Shown here: positions 11,966 through 22,908 of the stretch, piece by piece | Numbering within the stretch: position 1 is the stretch's first letter | Layout: each line of letters opens with the position of its first letter | From: Carettochelys insculpta | Lineage: Eukaryota > Chordata > Testudines > Carettochelyidae | Direction: 5' to 3' | Length of the DNA stretch: 64,000 nucleotides | Assembly (NCBI RefSeq): GCF_033958435.1 | Contig: NC_134145.1 | Location: forward strand, 37,413,501 to 37,477,500 | Made by a program: the position numbers and the translations under genes | The notes under the pieces: model-generated | What the model saw: the letters and a program-made list of their open reading frames with translations, nothing else | What the model was told of the DNA's origin: nothing | Databases searched by the model: none

Positions 11966-12783
11966 GTGATGGACTACCAATAGCCTCTTTGATTTATATG
12001 GGACAACTTATGTCGCAAGGTATTACTTACTGTGACTTGGTATAGCACAAATGGCCATATTAACTACCAATAAAAAGGCAAAAGATTACTTTTTAACAAT
12101 ACCCATTAGGCATTTAGCCATTACTAAGGGGAAGAAGAACAGTGCAAGTCCTGTAAAAGCGCAGACAAAGAGAACATAAATAATATTCACTACTGACAAA
12201 AGTTCAAATGTTGTATGAATGTCATTATCTGCCATAGAGAAAATACTGAATGATCTGAGTTTTAGCTTAAAACGCTCTGGACATCCACCTTTACAGACCA
12301 TAGAGAAAAATTAGCCATTACACACTTGATTATCCACTATAAATGGCTATATACTATATTTCTGCTGAAAGGGCATGTTATGACATTATATACTGTAGTC
12401 GTTGTATATTCAGCAGCTATGATGACATGTTGCTACTTTCACACACCATTTTAAAGGGGAATAGCAGAGCAAAATTGAAAACCGAGCTAAGCAAAGGAAT
12501 AAGTTTTAAAACTACACTCATTCCTTTGAAGAAATCCTGCGGGTGCCGCTCAATTAAGATATCTCATCACATCTATCCTTGCATGGCTCACAGTGAGACT
12601 TCTAATATGTATGATATCTTATAGTGATATATTTCAGCAGCCCAGAAAATTCCAAGAGGGATTCATAGAGGGGAAAAAAGATCTCAAAACAATTAGTTGA
12701 TGTATATCTCTATATCCCTCCACAACCTCAACACTTTAAGTAGGCAACACAAAAATCAATGTACATTTTTGTTTGTTTGCAGC
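11966..12783. other. Non-coding, nothing recognised
   Basis: AT-rich DNA with frames of 71-93 residues on either strand that lack any recognisable domain. Confidence 0.5.
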
Positions 12784-12893
12784 ATTGTTGTAACCATGTT
12801 GGTCCCAGGATGTGTGAGATATAAAGTGAGTAAGGTAATATCTTTTAACAAACCTGACTTCTGTTGGTTTGAAGCTGCACAGAGCTCTTTTTT
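12784..12893 (-). mobile_element. 3' tail fragment of a Penelope-type element (third tail type)
   Basis: The plus strand reads TTGTAACCATGTTGGTCCCA, then a GAGATATAAAGTGAGTAAGG-type block, then CTGACTTCTGTTGGTTTGAA and GCACAGAGCTCTT. This order matches a widespread sauropsid repeat tail related in layout (TAGCCGTGTTGGTC-type end, ACTTCTGTTGG core) to the Penelope tails elsewhere in this window. The assignment rests on memory of this repeat and was not checked against a library. Confidence 0.5.
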
Positions 12894-12992
12894 TGGGTCT
12901 TTGTTTTTCATTTACAGTTTGTGTTATTTTTAAATGATCACCAGCTATAAGATTAGAAATCTATGTATGGGAAGGTTGATTAAAGTTATATG

Positions 12993-13685
12993 AGCCGTGT
13001 CTACACATGCACGCTACTTCGAAGTAGCGGCACTAACTTCGAAATAGCGCCCGTCACGGCTACACGTGTTGGGCGCTATTTCGATGTTAACATCGACGTT
13101 AGGCGGCGAGACATCGAAGCCGCTAACCCCATGAGGGGATGGGAATAGCGCCCTACTTCGATGTTGAACGTCGAAGTAGGGACCATGTAGTCGTTGCGCG
13201 TCCCGCAACTTCGAAATAATGGGGTCCGCCATGGCGGCCATCAGGTGAGGGGTTGAGAGACGCTCTCTCTCCAGCCCCTGTGGGGCTCTATGGTCACCGT
13301 GTGCAGCAGCCCTTAGCCCAGGGCTTCTGGCTGCTGCTGCTGCAGCTGGGGATCCATGCTGCATGCACAGGGTCTGCAACCAGTTGTCGGCTCTGTGGAT
13401 CTTGTGTTGTTTAGGGCAACTGTGTCTGGGAGGGGCCCTTTAAGGGAGCGGCTTGCTGTTGAGTCCGCTCTGTGACCCTGTCTGCAGCTGTGCCTGGCAC
13501 CCTGATTTTGATGTGTGCTACTTTGGCGTGTAGACGTTCCCTCGCAGCGCCTATTTCGATGTCGTGCTGCGCAACATCGAAGTTGAACATCGATGTTGCC
13601 AGCCCTGGAAGACGTGTAGACGTTATTCATCGTGGCCACATCGAAATAGGCTACTTCGATGTAGGCTTCACATGTAGACGTTGCC
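12993..13685 (-). mobile_element. Multi-hairpin DNA transposon, copy 1
   Basis: This 693-bp element is flanked by a perfect 3-bp duplication, ATG (12990-12992 and 13686-13688). In minus orientation it begins GGCAACGTCTACATG and ends CACGGCT. The 16-bp palindrome GCTACTTCGAAGTAGC sits next to its left end as drawn. It is collinear with the copies at 34518, 39127 and 42926 but more diverged. No transposase is encoded. Frames of 121 and 177 codons through it are by-products of shared sequence. A 3-bp target duplication and GG-ended terminal repeats fit PIF/Harbinger, but the targets (ATG, AAA, CTT, CAG) are not the usual TWA, so the superfamily is open. Confidence 0.85.
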
Positions 13686-13854
13686 ATGCAGACTGCAGCT
13701 GCTAAACCCAGGTCAGGATAAAGATCATCTCTGACCTGAAGAACTTTACATGAAATAAGAAACAGGGGGTGAGAAATGATGATTTGTAAAAATCTCCCTA
13801 TGTGCATTTGGCTTAGCTGGCATGTTTTGTTTATTTGTTTATCCACAACACACA

Positions 13855-14152
13855 GTCATCCTCTGGAACTCCTTGCCAGAGAATGTTATGAAGACCAGAA
13901 CTTTATCAGGATTCTAAAAAGAACTAGATAAATTCATGGACATTATGGCCATCAATACTTATTAGCTAGGATGGGTAGGAATGGTGTCCCTAGCCTCTGT
14001 TTGTGAGGGTGTAAATGGATTAAAGGAAATGGATCGCTCAATGATTAGCTGTTCTGTTCACTCACTCTGGGGCATCTGCCACTGTTGGAAGACAGGCTAT
14101 AGGGCTAGATGGACCTTTGGTCTGACCCAGGATGTTAATTCTTACATTCTTA
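13855..14152 (+). mobile_element. CR1 LINE 3' fragment
   Basis: The fragment contains TGGAACTCCTTGCCAGAG, the end of the CR1 ORF2 (WNSLPE), then GGGCATCTGCCACTGTTGG and GGACCTTTGGTCTGACCCAG, ending in TTCTTACATTCTTA. This matches the last 300 bp of the CR1 at 33.8-37.8 kb and is heavily 5'-truncated, the usual state of CR1 copies. Confidence 0.85.
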
Positions 14153-14450
14153 TTTTAACTTAGTAATTTTCTTCGGTCTGTCTGTCACTTGCAACCACTT
14201 AACTCCTTTTTATACTTAATAAAATCACTTTTTTTTAAAACAAAAAGCAGTCAAGTAGCACTTTAAAGGCTAGCAAAATACTTTAGTAGGTGATTTTTCG
14301 TGGGACAGACCCACTTCTTCAGACCATAGCCAGACCAGGACAGACTCAATATTTAAGGCACAGAGAACCAAAAACAGTAAGCAAGGAGGACAAATCAGAA
14401 AAAGATAATCAAGGTGAGCAAATCAGAGAGTGGAGGGGTGGGGGGGAAGG

Positions 14451-14896
14451 TCAAGAATTAGACTGAGCCAAGTATGCAGACGAGCCCCTATAGTGACTCA
14501 GAAAGTTCCCATCACGATTTAAACCGTGTGTTAATGTGCCAAATTTGAATATAAAAGCCAGCTCGGCTGCTTCCCTTTCCAGAACGGTGCGATAATTTTT
14601 CTTCAGTAACATACATACCTTGAGGTCATTGACAGAATGCCCCATTCCATTAAAATGTTGACTAACTGGTTTGTGGATCTGGAGTGTTTTGATGTATGTT
14701 TTGTGCCCATTGACCCTTTGTCTAAGGGAGTTAGAAGTCTGTCCAATATACAAAGCATCTGGGCATTGTTGGCACATGATGGCATATGTGATGTTAGTAG
14801 AGGAGCGTGAGAAAGTGCCCATGATTCTGTGAGTAACCTGGTTAGGTCCAGTGATGGTATTTCCAGAGAAGATATGTGGACAAAGCTGGCAATCAT
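14451..14896 (-). pseudogene. PLE GIY-YIG endonuclease end, left arm
   Basis: The minus strand reads a linker with DCQLCPHIF, then MCQQCPDALYIGQTSNSLRQ (nuclease core: YIG plus a downstream Arg), a GHK segment, and LEREAAELAFIFKFGTL with the conserved Glu and the following LN. It ends SSAYLAQSNS and a stop at 14451. There is no RT upstream because the arm is truncated at the dimer junction. The nuclease would nick the insertion target. The coding part here is intact but cannot work without its RT. Confidence 0.85.
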
Positions 14897-15233
14897 ATAT
14901 GCCATCATGTGCCAACAATGCCCAGATGCTTTGTATATTGGACAGACTTCTAACTCCCTTAGACAAAGAGTCAATGGGCACAAAACAGACATCAAAACAC
15001 TCCAGATCCACAAACCAGTCAATCAACATTTTAATGGAATGGGGCATTCTGTCAATGACCTCAAGGTATGTATGTTACTGAAGAAAAATTATCGCACCGT
15101 TCTGGAAAGGGAAGCAGCCGAGCTGGCTTTTATATTCAAATTCGGCACATTAACACACGGTTTAAATCATGATGGGAACTTTCTGAGTCACTATAGGGGC
15201 TCGTCTGCATACTTGGCTCAGTCTAATTCTTGA
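14896..15233 (+). pseudogene. PLE GIY-YIG endonuclease end, right arm
   Basis: This is a near-identical copy of the nuclease in the left arm, on the opposite strand: YAIMCQQCPDALYIGQTSNS through SSAYLAQSNS. A few substitutions separate the arms (for example HKTDI against HKTYI, and LNHDG against LNRDG). It enters the domain only at the YAIMC segment, so it is shorter at the 5' side than its partner. The arm similarity implies that both derive from one template or a single event. Confidence 0.85.
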
Positions 15234-15492
15234 CCTTCCCCCCCACCCCTCCACTCTCTGATTTGCTCACCTTGATTATCTTTTTCTGATTTGTCCTCCT
15301 TGCTTACTGTTTTTGGTTCTCTGTGCCTTAAATATTGAGTCTGTCCTGGTCTGGCTATGGTCTGAAGAAGTGGGTCTGTCCCACGAAAAATCACCTAATA
15401 AACTATTTTGCTAGTCTTTAAAGTGCTACTTGACTGCTTTTTGTTTTGATAGTGTATAGACTAGCACGGCTTCTTCTCTGTCACTTTTTTTT

Positions 15493-17411
15493 TATTATCA
15501 AACCCAGAGTAAATAGTTGTTACCTTCTGGGGGAGGAGGGAGAAGGGGATCAACAGCTCAGCATCTCTCTCTTTCTTTGATAAAGGGGGCCAACTTTGTG
15601 AGCTTTCTGTGTGTAAAACTTGAAAACAAAGTAAGATTGGTTTATCTGGGGTTTTGGTTCCATTGAGCTGTGCTCCTTGATGCCGTCAAGTCCCAGTAAA
15701 CGAGCTCTCCCAGGGTTGAGCTGTCCTCAGTGTCTGCAGTGCTCTGCTGGAGGGCTGTTACGCCAACTCTGTGCCTTTGCTGGGGAAGACCAGAGCTTCT
15801 GGTTCAGCAGTACAGAGCGGTGCGACGCCCCAGAGGGCAGGCAGGCAGACTTGGTGGTATGATCAGCCCATCATATGACAGCCTCAAGTACATGTCTCTG
15901 TGACCCAAGTCCAACACAAATTTCACATATGGAATTAAATTAAGATCCTTTACATTTCTTCTGGGTAATATTCTTCTCAAACAATCCTCTCCCCTGGCTC
16001 TTCTGATTATTTTATGACTCGTCTTGCTTCTTGTCAATACAGATTAAAGGTAACATATTCTGCTGGGAACAAACACAATTTTCCAGCAGCAGCATTTTGT
16101 TTTCCTTAATAATTAACAATTGCTGCTGACTAACCTTCCTGTATAAAACGTGCCCCTTCTTGAAAAGGAGCGGCCGCAGGTTAGAACATCTCACTAGGGA
16201 TATCAAAATAAGAAGCGTGATTAAAGCATTAAAGATTTAGAGGTTGACATTAAGGGATGAAAGGTGGAATTACAGTAAATAGAAAACTGTTCAACATTAA
16301 ATGGAATGTGTTGCATTTGAAACAGTCTTCCAAAGTGCTAACATTTCGGCATTAATTATTAATGAACACTGACAGCTCTTTTTTAATTTGAGTCTAATGA
16401 CAAGGTTCCTTAAGAGATAAATACAACATAGACTTTCACTGCATCTCTGCGTCTTTTTTGAAGGCCATTTACATTTCTGACACCTTACCCTGGGATGACA
16501 TTATAATAATAATATTGATTTTAAGAATGTAACAAAATTATTGTGAAAACCAATCTACCTATGTAGATTTCATAGAGTTTTATTGTATTTCTTATCAGAT
16601 TTTTGTTTAATAGGGTTCTTTCTTTGCCCCTGAGCTTTTTCCATTTTGCTTTTTATTTAATGGGATGTACATAATATCCCTCTGCCCATTCTGCATCTGA
16701 AAGCTGAAGGAGTGCAGATGGAATCAGAGCACCTTCTCCTCTCTCCCATTTATCTAAGGAAGTTCCTTCCCTCTAGGTAGAATCTGTTGACCTGTGAGTG
16801 TTGGATGCTGAGCCCCTGGCTATTCAACAATCTCAAAATTCCTCTCATGTGAATGGTCATTTCCCAGCTTTGCTTCCTTACTATGACTTTCTCCGCAGGA
16901 AAGTAGTGATCTAGCTTTAAAGGGTCTTAAAAGTGAACTTTGAGTTTGGAAATTCTATTCTTGCACAGTACACCTTTCTCTCACTCACTTTCACCTGCCT
17001 CTCTCTACTACACTCCAGGAATTCCACATCCCTACATCTACCTGATACTATTTGTTTGGACATCTGGAAGCTACAAAAATCATCCCTCATAATCCCTCAC
17101 AACTGCTGGATCTAAAAGGAAGAGCATTATTAATCAAATTCAAACCTCCATATGTTCATTTCAAATTCAAAATTTTTCATCAGATATGAGATGCCCTAAG
17201 AAAGGTTTCATAGTGCTACTACAAGTATTTCCATTTCCATTTCCCCTATTTAGACTATACTACATCTTTGTTGAAGATGATAAAAAATACATTTAAAAAG
17301 CACAAGACCTTTCTCTTTTTGCTTGTTTCAGTGATTGAATGATCCCACTGCCCAATGGAGGAGATGATTTAACTACAAATAACAATAAAGGTATTTTACA
17401 AGAACATAAAG
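15493..17411. other. Unique stretch, possibly containing conserved non-coding DNA
   Basis: No gene is seen. About 16290-16420 is AT-rich with several ATTA/TAAT cores (GGCATTAATTATTAATGAAC), a pattern common in developmental enhancers but not diagnostic. Confidence 0.45.
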
Positions 17412-17423
17412 TTTGTGGGACTG

Positions 17424-17506
17424 AAGAAGTGGGTCTGTCCCACAAAAGCTCATCACCTCATAAATTATTTGTTAGTCTTTAAAGTGCTACATTACTGCTT
17501 TTTTGT
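17424..17506 (+). mobile_element. Severely truncated Penelope-like tail (type A)
   Basis: Only the tail from AAGAAGTGGGTCTGTCCCAC to the TTTTTTG end is present, flanked by TTTGTGGGACTG on both sides (17412-17423 and 17507-17518). This is a 12-bp target duplication; its first bases may be shared with the T-rich end of the element. Unlike the other PLE loci it has a single arm. Confidence 0.85.
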
Positions 17507-17518
17507 TTTGTGGGACTG

Positions 17519-18415
17519 GTTATCTTCTCACCTTCACTGCTGATCTTGGCGTGGTTATTCATGACTGATGCTGGAGTAAGTGGGAACAGAATCAGGCCCT
17601 ATCACACAATGATGACAGATGGGAAAAGGAGATGGAAATTCTCTGGTGACTAATGATGAGTGAACCTGAAAGAATGGTAAATTGTGGTCTCCTAGAGGAC
17701 AAACATTCAGAAGCTTGGATGTTTATATTTCAAGCCTTTCAACTTTTGACGACTGGGGTACAAATCTCAGGAGAAGAGATATTCTCATAACTTTTCCATA
17801 CTTTGGGAATCAGATGGAGGTATTCAGCTATTAATATAAAGGTGAGATAGGCAATTTAAGTGAACATTTTTAAATTAAAAAACTGCTCAGTCTAGGTTTC
17901 CTTGGCGTTTGGAGCAAACGTGTCAAGCTCATACAGGGGTAGAGAGAGAACAAGTGCATCTTAAGCTTATTAAAAATAGCCTTCTGTCTGAGTGATAGGC
18001 CAAATTATACAACGGCACCATGCTACCTACTTAAAAAGAATCATGCTGGCAGATGAAAACTATCTACATAGCTTCCCCATGCCACTTTGTGATCAGTGGG
18101 GACTTAATTTACACAACTGTGAATTTATTGGAACAATTTTCCTGTGACACAAAGTGCAAAATCCGATTCTAAGTCATCATGATAGGGCAACTGCACTGCA
18201 ATATTAAGTAAACCAGACAGAGTCAAACTAATCTGTAAGTTGTCGTCATGAAGATTTTTAAGTAAAATCATGTCTTAGGTCTCTAAGGCACATGGCTCTG
18301 TGTAGAATCCTTGTGGCTTCCCACTGCCATCCTGCTTTAGTGCATGGGCCTCCATAGTAGAAATGCCATGAGCTCTGAGGCATTGTTGAAGCTCTGAAAT
18401 AGCCCAAGTCACTAG
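17519..18415. other. Non-coding, nothing recognised
   Basis: Unique AT-rich DNA without frames of interest. Confidence 0.5.
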
Positions 18416-19140
18416 GGTTGCCAATCCCCCTGTTTTCACTGGGAGTCTCCAGAAATCAGCATCAATCTGCTGGATGCTCCTGTAACAAAACCAAGAGATG
18501 AGCCACTGAAAGTCAGTTGGTGCAGCAGTAAGCTAAGGCAGACTCCCTGTGGCCTTGAACCCCCTGCAGCCCTGAGATGAGCAGAGATGTGGGCTCCACG
18601 TGCTCCCCCTCCCTTGGTGATGACATGAACTGCAGCCACTGGGAGCTGTGGGGCTGGTTTTTGCAGGCAGCAGCAGTGCAGAGCCACATGGACCCCCTGC
18701 CTAGGAGCCATGGGGCCAACCTGGCCTACCGTGTCACTGAATGGAACTAGGAGCCTCCCTAGCTAAGCTTTTCCTGGACTGAGCCCATGCCCCTCACCCA
18801 TCCTGCACCTCAACCCCCTGCTTCATCCCTGATTTCCCTCCCAGATCCCTTAAGCCACTTCCCCTTCCACATCCCAACCCTCTGCACCAGTTCTGAGCCC
18901 CCTCCCATACCCAAAATTCCTCCCAGGGCCTGCACCCCTCACCTCATGCACCCTACCCTCTGCCACAGCCCAAGGCTGCCGCACCTCTTCCCACACCTGA
19001 GCCCTCTGCCCCGTCCTGGTGAAAGTGAGCGAGTGTGGAGTAGAGCAAATGATGGAGAGAAGGAGGCTGAGGTGAACAGGAATAGGGAAAAAGGGAAGGG
19101 GCTGGGCTTCAGGAAAGGTGTGGTGCAAGGGTGTTTAGGT
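18416..19140 (+). repeat. GC-rich interspersed repeat mosaic
   Basis: It starts with GTTGCCAATCCCCCTGTTTT, a block known to me from reptile repeats. A C-rich segment follows at 18787-19020, built of repeated CCCTCxxCCCA-like units, and then a purine-rich segment GAAAGTGAGCGAGTGTGGAG. This order (C-rich, then GTGAAAGTGAG, then GGAAGGGGC) recurs in turtle repeats. The 137-codon frame inside is low-complexity Pro/Ser and is not taken as a gene. The family was not determined. Confidence 0.45.
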
Positions 19141-19561
19141 CAAACAGTGGGCAATGGTCCCAGTCATTTATGTATATTGAATTATAATTCAGCTCTTTAG
19201 GGACGAGGCAGTTAAAGCTTTGTGGAGACAGGCTCTTTATCTGTGGAGAGCATGTGAAAGTTAAAGATCAAGGTGGAATGTCAAAAAACTTGATTTTTGA
19301 ATAGTTTTGTGTTCATTTGGAATACTTCATTCACCTCTAGTAATAGCTGAATGCCAAACATTCCCGGTTAATATTGGAAGAATAGGAGACTCTAAGTGTT
19401 CATTTAAATTAATGTAGCAGTTTAGTTTTGTACAGTTTTTCACAGTCCCAGTGTTCAATTTGACAGAGTACAAATGTTCACTAATTAAGTAAGGTCATAA
19501 ATAGCAATATCCTCTACAGGACATTTCAACAAAGTAATGGAAATATTTTCGTATTAAAATC
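19141..19561. other. Non-coding, nothing recognised
   Basis: AT-rich unique DNA. Confidence 0.5.
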
Positions 19562-19661
19562 AGGCCTGCCAGCATTGAGGAGGGTGCAAAGGGAGCAAAA
19601 TGGCGCCCTGGAAGATTGAACTTAAGCATTCAATCTTCCGTGGAGAGTGTAGACCCAGCCT
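19562..19661. mobile_element. Fragment of a GTCTACAC-ended hairpin element
   Basis: The hairpin GGAAGATTGAA / TTCAATCTTCC (19611-19639) is followed by GTGGAGAGTGTAGACCCAGC, which is the reverse complement of a GGCTGGGTCTACAC-type terminus. The left end is unclear, so this is a truncated or diverged copy. Confidence 0.55.
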
Positions 19662-20586
19662 AAGAACTCAACAAATACTGGAATGTTGCTTAGAACAATT
19701 AAAGTAAGTCAGGCGAGTGTTACTTAAGAGTTCAGCAAAAGCCCTGAAGCATGAACATATTACTAGAGCCCACACTAGTGCCCTGGAGCACCTTCCTGAG
19801 GGCTTTAAAGTGAGTGATACATAAACGAAAGAGCTGCTTGAGCATAGACCAGGAAACATTTCACATTTCTGACCTATTCTCCCTTGTTCTTGCACATGCA
19901 TCAGGCATAAAAATACTGTCTTAAATAGTACAACTGGTGGCCATGCACAGCAAAAGGGAATGGCAAGCTTTCATTCTCTGGGATGTCTGTCTCAGAAGTT
20001 GTAACAATCCTCAAGGCAGAAGCCAGAGCAAGTTCCTTGCTTTTCTTCTTTGCAGAACACAAGCAGCCCAGTCAATCCTTTGTCTGCACTCAGATGTCTC
20101 TCTCTTTCTGTGAGGGTTCAGTGAATAGCAGGAGCACATAAGCCCATGGGAAGCAATGTTTTATTTTCATGATGATGTATTTATTAATAATACATTGAGG
20201 AGCAGAAATGCAGACAATAAGAAACTGAAGAATTGTGGCTAGATTTTTTTTTCTTAGGCTGCCAGCTCCATTCTCTAATGCTTCCTTGAACAATTCAAGC
20301 CAAGTTCAATAGAGTTATACCATCAGTAGAGTTACACCAGGGATGAGGTGAGCTCATTTGCTCCTTCCTTGGAGTATACATATTAAACACCTAGGGTCAG
20401 GTCCAAAGCTTGCATAAACTGAAGCAGTTCCATTGAATTAAATGGCAATTCTCTGATTTACTTAAGCCGAGGATCTGGACCCTACAGTTTTGACATACAC
20501 AGTATCAATTTCAACCATATGGCATATTACATGGGTAGGATTAATGGACTCATTGAGCACTAAAGAGGTTAACAAGGAGGACACAC
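19662..20586. other. Non-coding, nothing recognised
   Basis: No gene. Near 20425-20450 a degenerate CCATTGAATTAAATGGC palindromic motif lies in a context (GGTCAGGTCC ... GGATCTGGACCC) common in sauropsid non-coding DNA. Confidence 0.45.
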
Positions 20587-20989
20587 TTCCAGTAGTCTGT
20601 ATCAGAGAGGTAGACATGTTAGTCTGTATGTTCAAAAATAATAATAAGTCCTGTGGCACCTTATAGATTAACAGATATTTTGGAGCATAAACTTTCATAG
20701 GCAAAGACCTGCTTCATCAGATGCCTGAGTGGGGGCCAGGTGGTTCAGAGGAGGATTCAAAGAGGGTGTCTCAGTACAGGGGCAGGAAAGAGCTGACAAG
20801 GTCTATTCAGTCAGGGTGGAAATGGCCCATCATTAGCAATTAATGTGGAGTTGTGAAGATCAAGAGAGGAGAAAACAAGCCAGTTCAGTCAGGGCCGATG
20901 TGGCCCATTATCAGAGGCTAATGTTGAGGAGTGGACATCAAGATCAGAGAAACTGCTTTTGTAATGGGCCAACCACTCCCAGTCTCTGT

Positions 20990-21360
20990 TCAATCCTTGC
21001 TTGATAGACTCAAATTTGCAAATGAATTGCAGCTCAGAAATTTCTTTTTTATTTTATTTTTGAAATTTTTGTGTTGGAGGACTGCTACTTTTAAATCTGC
21101 TACTGTGTGTCCAGGGAGATTGAAGTGTTCTCCTACAGGTTTTTGTATGCTACCTCTCCTGATGTCTGATTTATATCCATTTATTCTTTTACATAGACAC
21201 TGTCCAGTTTGGCCAATGTAAATTGCAGTGGATGGAAGCTGGAGACAAAAACCGAGGAGGTGTTGTTCCAGGTCAGCCATCAAAATATTGGCATACTGTG
21301 TGGCCATGCGGGTGCCTATAGCAGTGCCACTGATTTGAAGGTAAAAATTGTCCCCTAGCG
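20990..21360 (-). pseudogene. PLE RT fragment fused by deletion to the GIY-YIG domain (left arm)
   Basis: The minus strand begins with FYLQISGTAIGTR and ATQYANILMADLEQ, an RT segment that normally precedes the catalytic Y-x-D-D loop. It jumps within about 12 codons to TAIYIGQTGQCLCKRINGYK, the nuclease. The intervening part of about 250 residues, including the RT catalytic loop, is missing. The end is VADLKVAVLQHKNF and a degenerate lysine stretch. It cannot be active. Confidence 0.85.
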
Positions 21361-22506
21361 CCCCTCCTCTACTTGTGCTACATTGAAGACATCTTCAGCA
21401 TCTGGACCCATGGGAAAGAAGCTCTTGAGGCGTTCCACCATGATTTCAACAGTTTCCACCCCACCACCAACCTTAGGCTGGACCAGTCCACACAAGAGAT
21501 TCACTTCCTGGACACTACTGTGCAAATAAGTGATGGTCACATAAATACCACCTTATACTGAAAACCCACAAACTACTATGCTTATCTGCACGCCTCCAAC
21601 TTCCATCCAGGGCACGCTAAATGATCTATTGCATACAGCCAGGCATTAAGGTACAACCAATTTTGCTCCAATTCCTCAGACAGAGACAAACATCTACAAG
21701 ACCTTTACCAAGCTTTCCTGAAACTACAAGACCCACCTCAGGAAGTAAAGAAACAGATTGACAGAGCCAGATGCATACCCAGAAGCCACCTGCTACAAGA
21801 CAGGCCCAACAAGGAAAACAAGAGAACACCACTAGCCATCACATACAGCCTGCAGCTAAAGCCTCTCGAGCGCATCATCAGTGATCTACAACTGATCCTG
21901 GACAACGATCCTTCACTCTCACAGATCTTGGGAGGCAGGGCTGTCTTCACCTACAGACAGCCCGCCAACCTTAACCAAATTATCACCAGCAACTATAGAC
22001 TACTACACAATAACTCTAAACATGGAATCAATCCCTGCAACAAACCTTGCTGCCAACTCTGCTCACGTATCTACACCAGTGCTATCATTACAGGACATAA
22101 CATCAACCACAGCATCAGGGGATCTTTACCTGCACAGCTACTAATATATGCCATCGTGTTCCAGCAATGCCCCACTGCAATTTACATTGGCCAAACTGGA
22201 CGGTCTCTATGTAAAAGAATAAATGGACATAAATCAGACATCAGGAATGGTAACATATAAAATCCTGTAGGAGAACACTTCAGTCTCCCTGGACACTCAA
22301 TAACAGATTTGAAAGTAGCAGTCCTAGAACCAAAAAAAAAAAAAAAAAGAAAGAAAAATTTCAAAAATAAAATGGAAAGAGAAATTTCTGAGTTGCAATT
22401 CGTTTGCAAATTTGAGTCCATCAACCAAGGATTGAACAGAGACTGGAAGTGGTTGGCCATTGCAAAAGCAGTTTCTCTGCTCTTGATGTTCACACCTCAA
22501 CATTAG
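21361..22506 (+). pseudogene. PLE RT C-terminal half, linker and GIY-YIG domain (right arm)
   Basis: The frame starts at the catalytic loop as LLCYIEDIFSIWTHGKEALE (21379 on); the usual first Asp of Y-x-D-D reads Glu. It continues with FLDTTVQISDGHINTTLY, a stop at 21559-21561, a long readable thumb region, the cysteine-rich linker KPCCQLCSRIYTS, and then TAIYIGQTGRSLCKRINGHK (22.17-22.23 kb). A TAA at 22258 breaks the nuclease. Downstream VGEHFSLPGHSITDLKVAVL reads on into a run of 17-18 A at 22332. Frames at 21373-21561, 21928-22260 and 22309-22506 are pieces of this one ancestral ORF. Confidence 0.85.
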
Positions 22507-22908
22507 CATCTGACAATGGGCCACATCCGCCCTGACTGAACTGACTTGTTTTCTCCTCTCTTGATCTTCACAACTCCACATTAATTGCTGATGGCACATT
22601 AATGGCCCATTTATACCCTGACAGACTAAACCTTGTCAGCACTGGCCCTCCCCTTTACTGAGACACCCTCTTTGAGTCCTCCTCTGAACTATCCAGCCCC
22701 CACTCAGGCATCTGATAAAGCAGGTCTTTGCCCACAAAAGCTTATGCTCCAAAATATCTGTTAGTCTGTAAGGTTCCATGGGACTTCTTGTTGTTTTTTC
22801 CAGTAAGCTGTGTCTTGTTAGTCATATATATGAATGTCTGGTCCTGAAAAAATCCTTTTAAAAAGATTCTGGATGGATGATCATTGAAAGCCTTTGCAGA
22901 AGATAAAA

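Larger units (their letters stand above)
14225..15492. mobile_element. Penelope-like element inserted as an inverted dimer (type A tail)
   Basis: Two arms of about 0.6 kb face outward from a junction near 14895: the left arm reads on the minus strand, the right arm on the plus strand. Both hold the end of the PLE ORF, the same 3' region and the tail GAAGAAGTGGGTCTGTCCCA...AAAGTGCTACTTGACTGC. The pair is bracketed by a perfect 12-bp direct repeat, TCACTTTTTTTT (14225-14236 and 15481-15492), so it arose as one insertion. Only the right arm carries the extra terminal block TAGACTAGCACGGCTTC; the left arm starts at AAAACAAAAAGCAG. PLEs encode an RT related to telomerase and, in this class, a C-terminal GIY-YIG nuclease. 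Confidence 0.9.
20587..22805. mobile_element. Penelope-like element, large inverted dimer with RT (type B tail)
   Basis: The left arm (20595 to about 21360, minus) and right arm (about 21361-22797, plus) meet inside the RT domain. Both end in the type B tail: ATCAGATGCCTGAGTGGGGG, GCAAAGACCTGC, then the reverse of ATATCTGTTAGTCTGTAAGG. An 8-bp direct repeat, TTCCAGTA, brackets the composite (20587-20594 and 22798-22805). The terminal block with AGAGAGGTAGACATGTTAGT is only on the left arm. Each arm is defective: the left has an internal deletion joining RT to nuclease, the right has stops and an expanded A-run. Confidence 0.9.

Noticed and set aside
18787..19200. 137-codon Pro/Ser-rich frame
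   Set aside because: Translation of a C-rich repeat segment.
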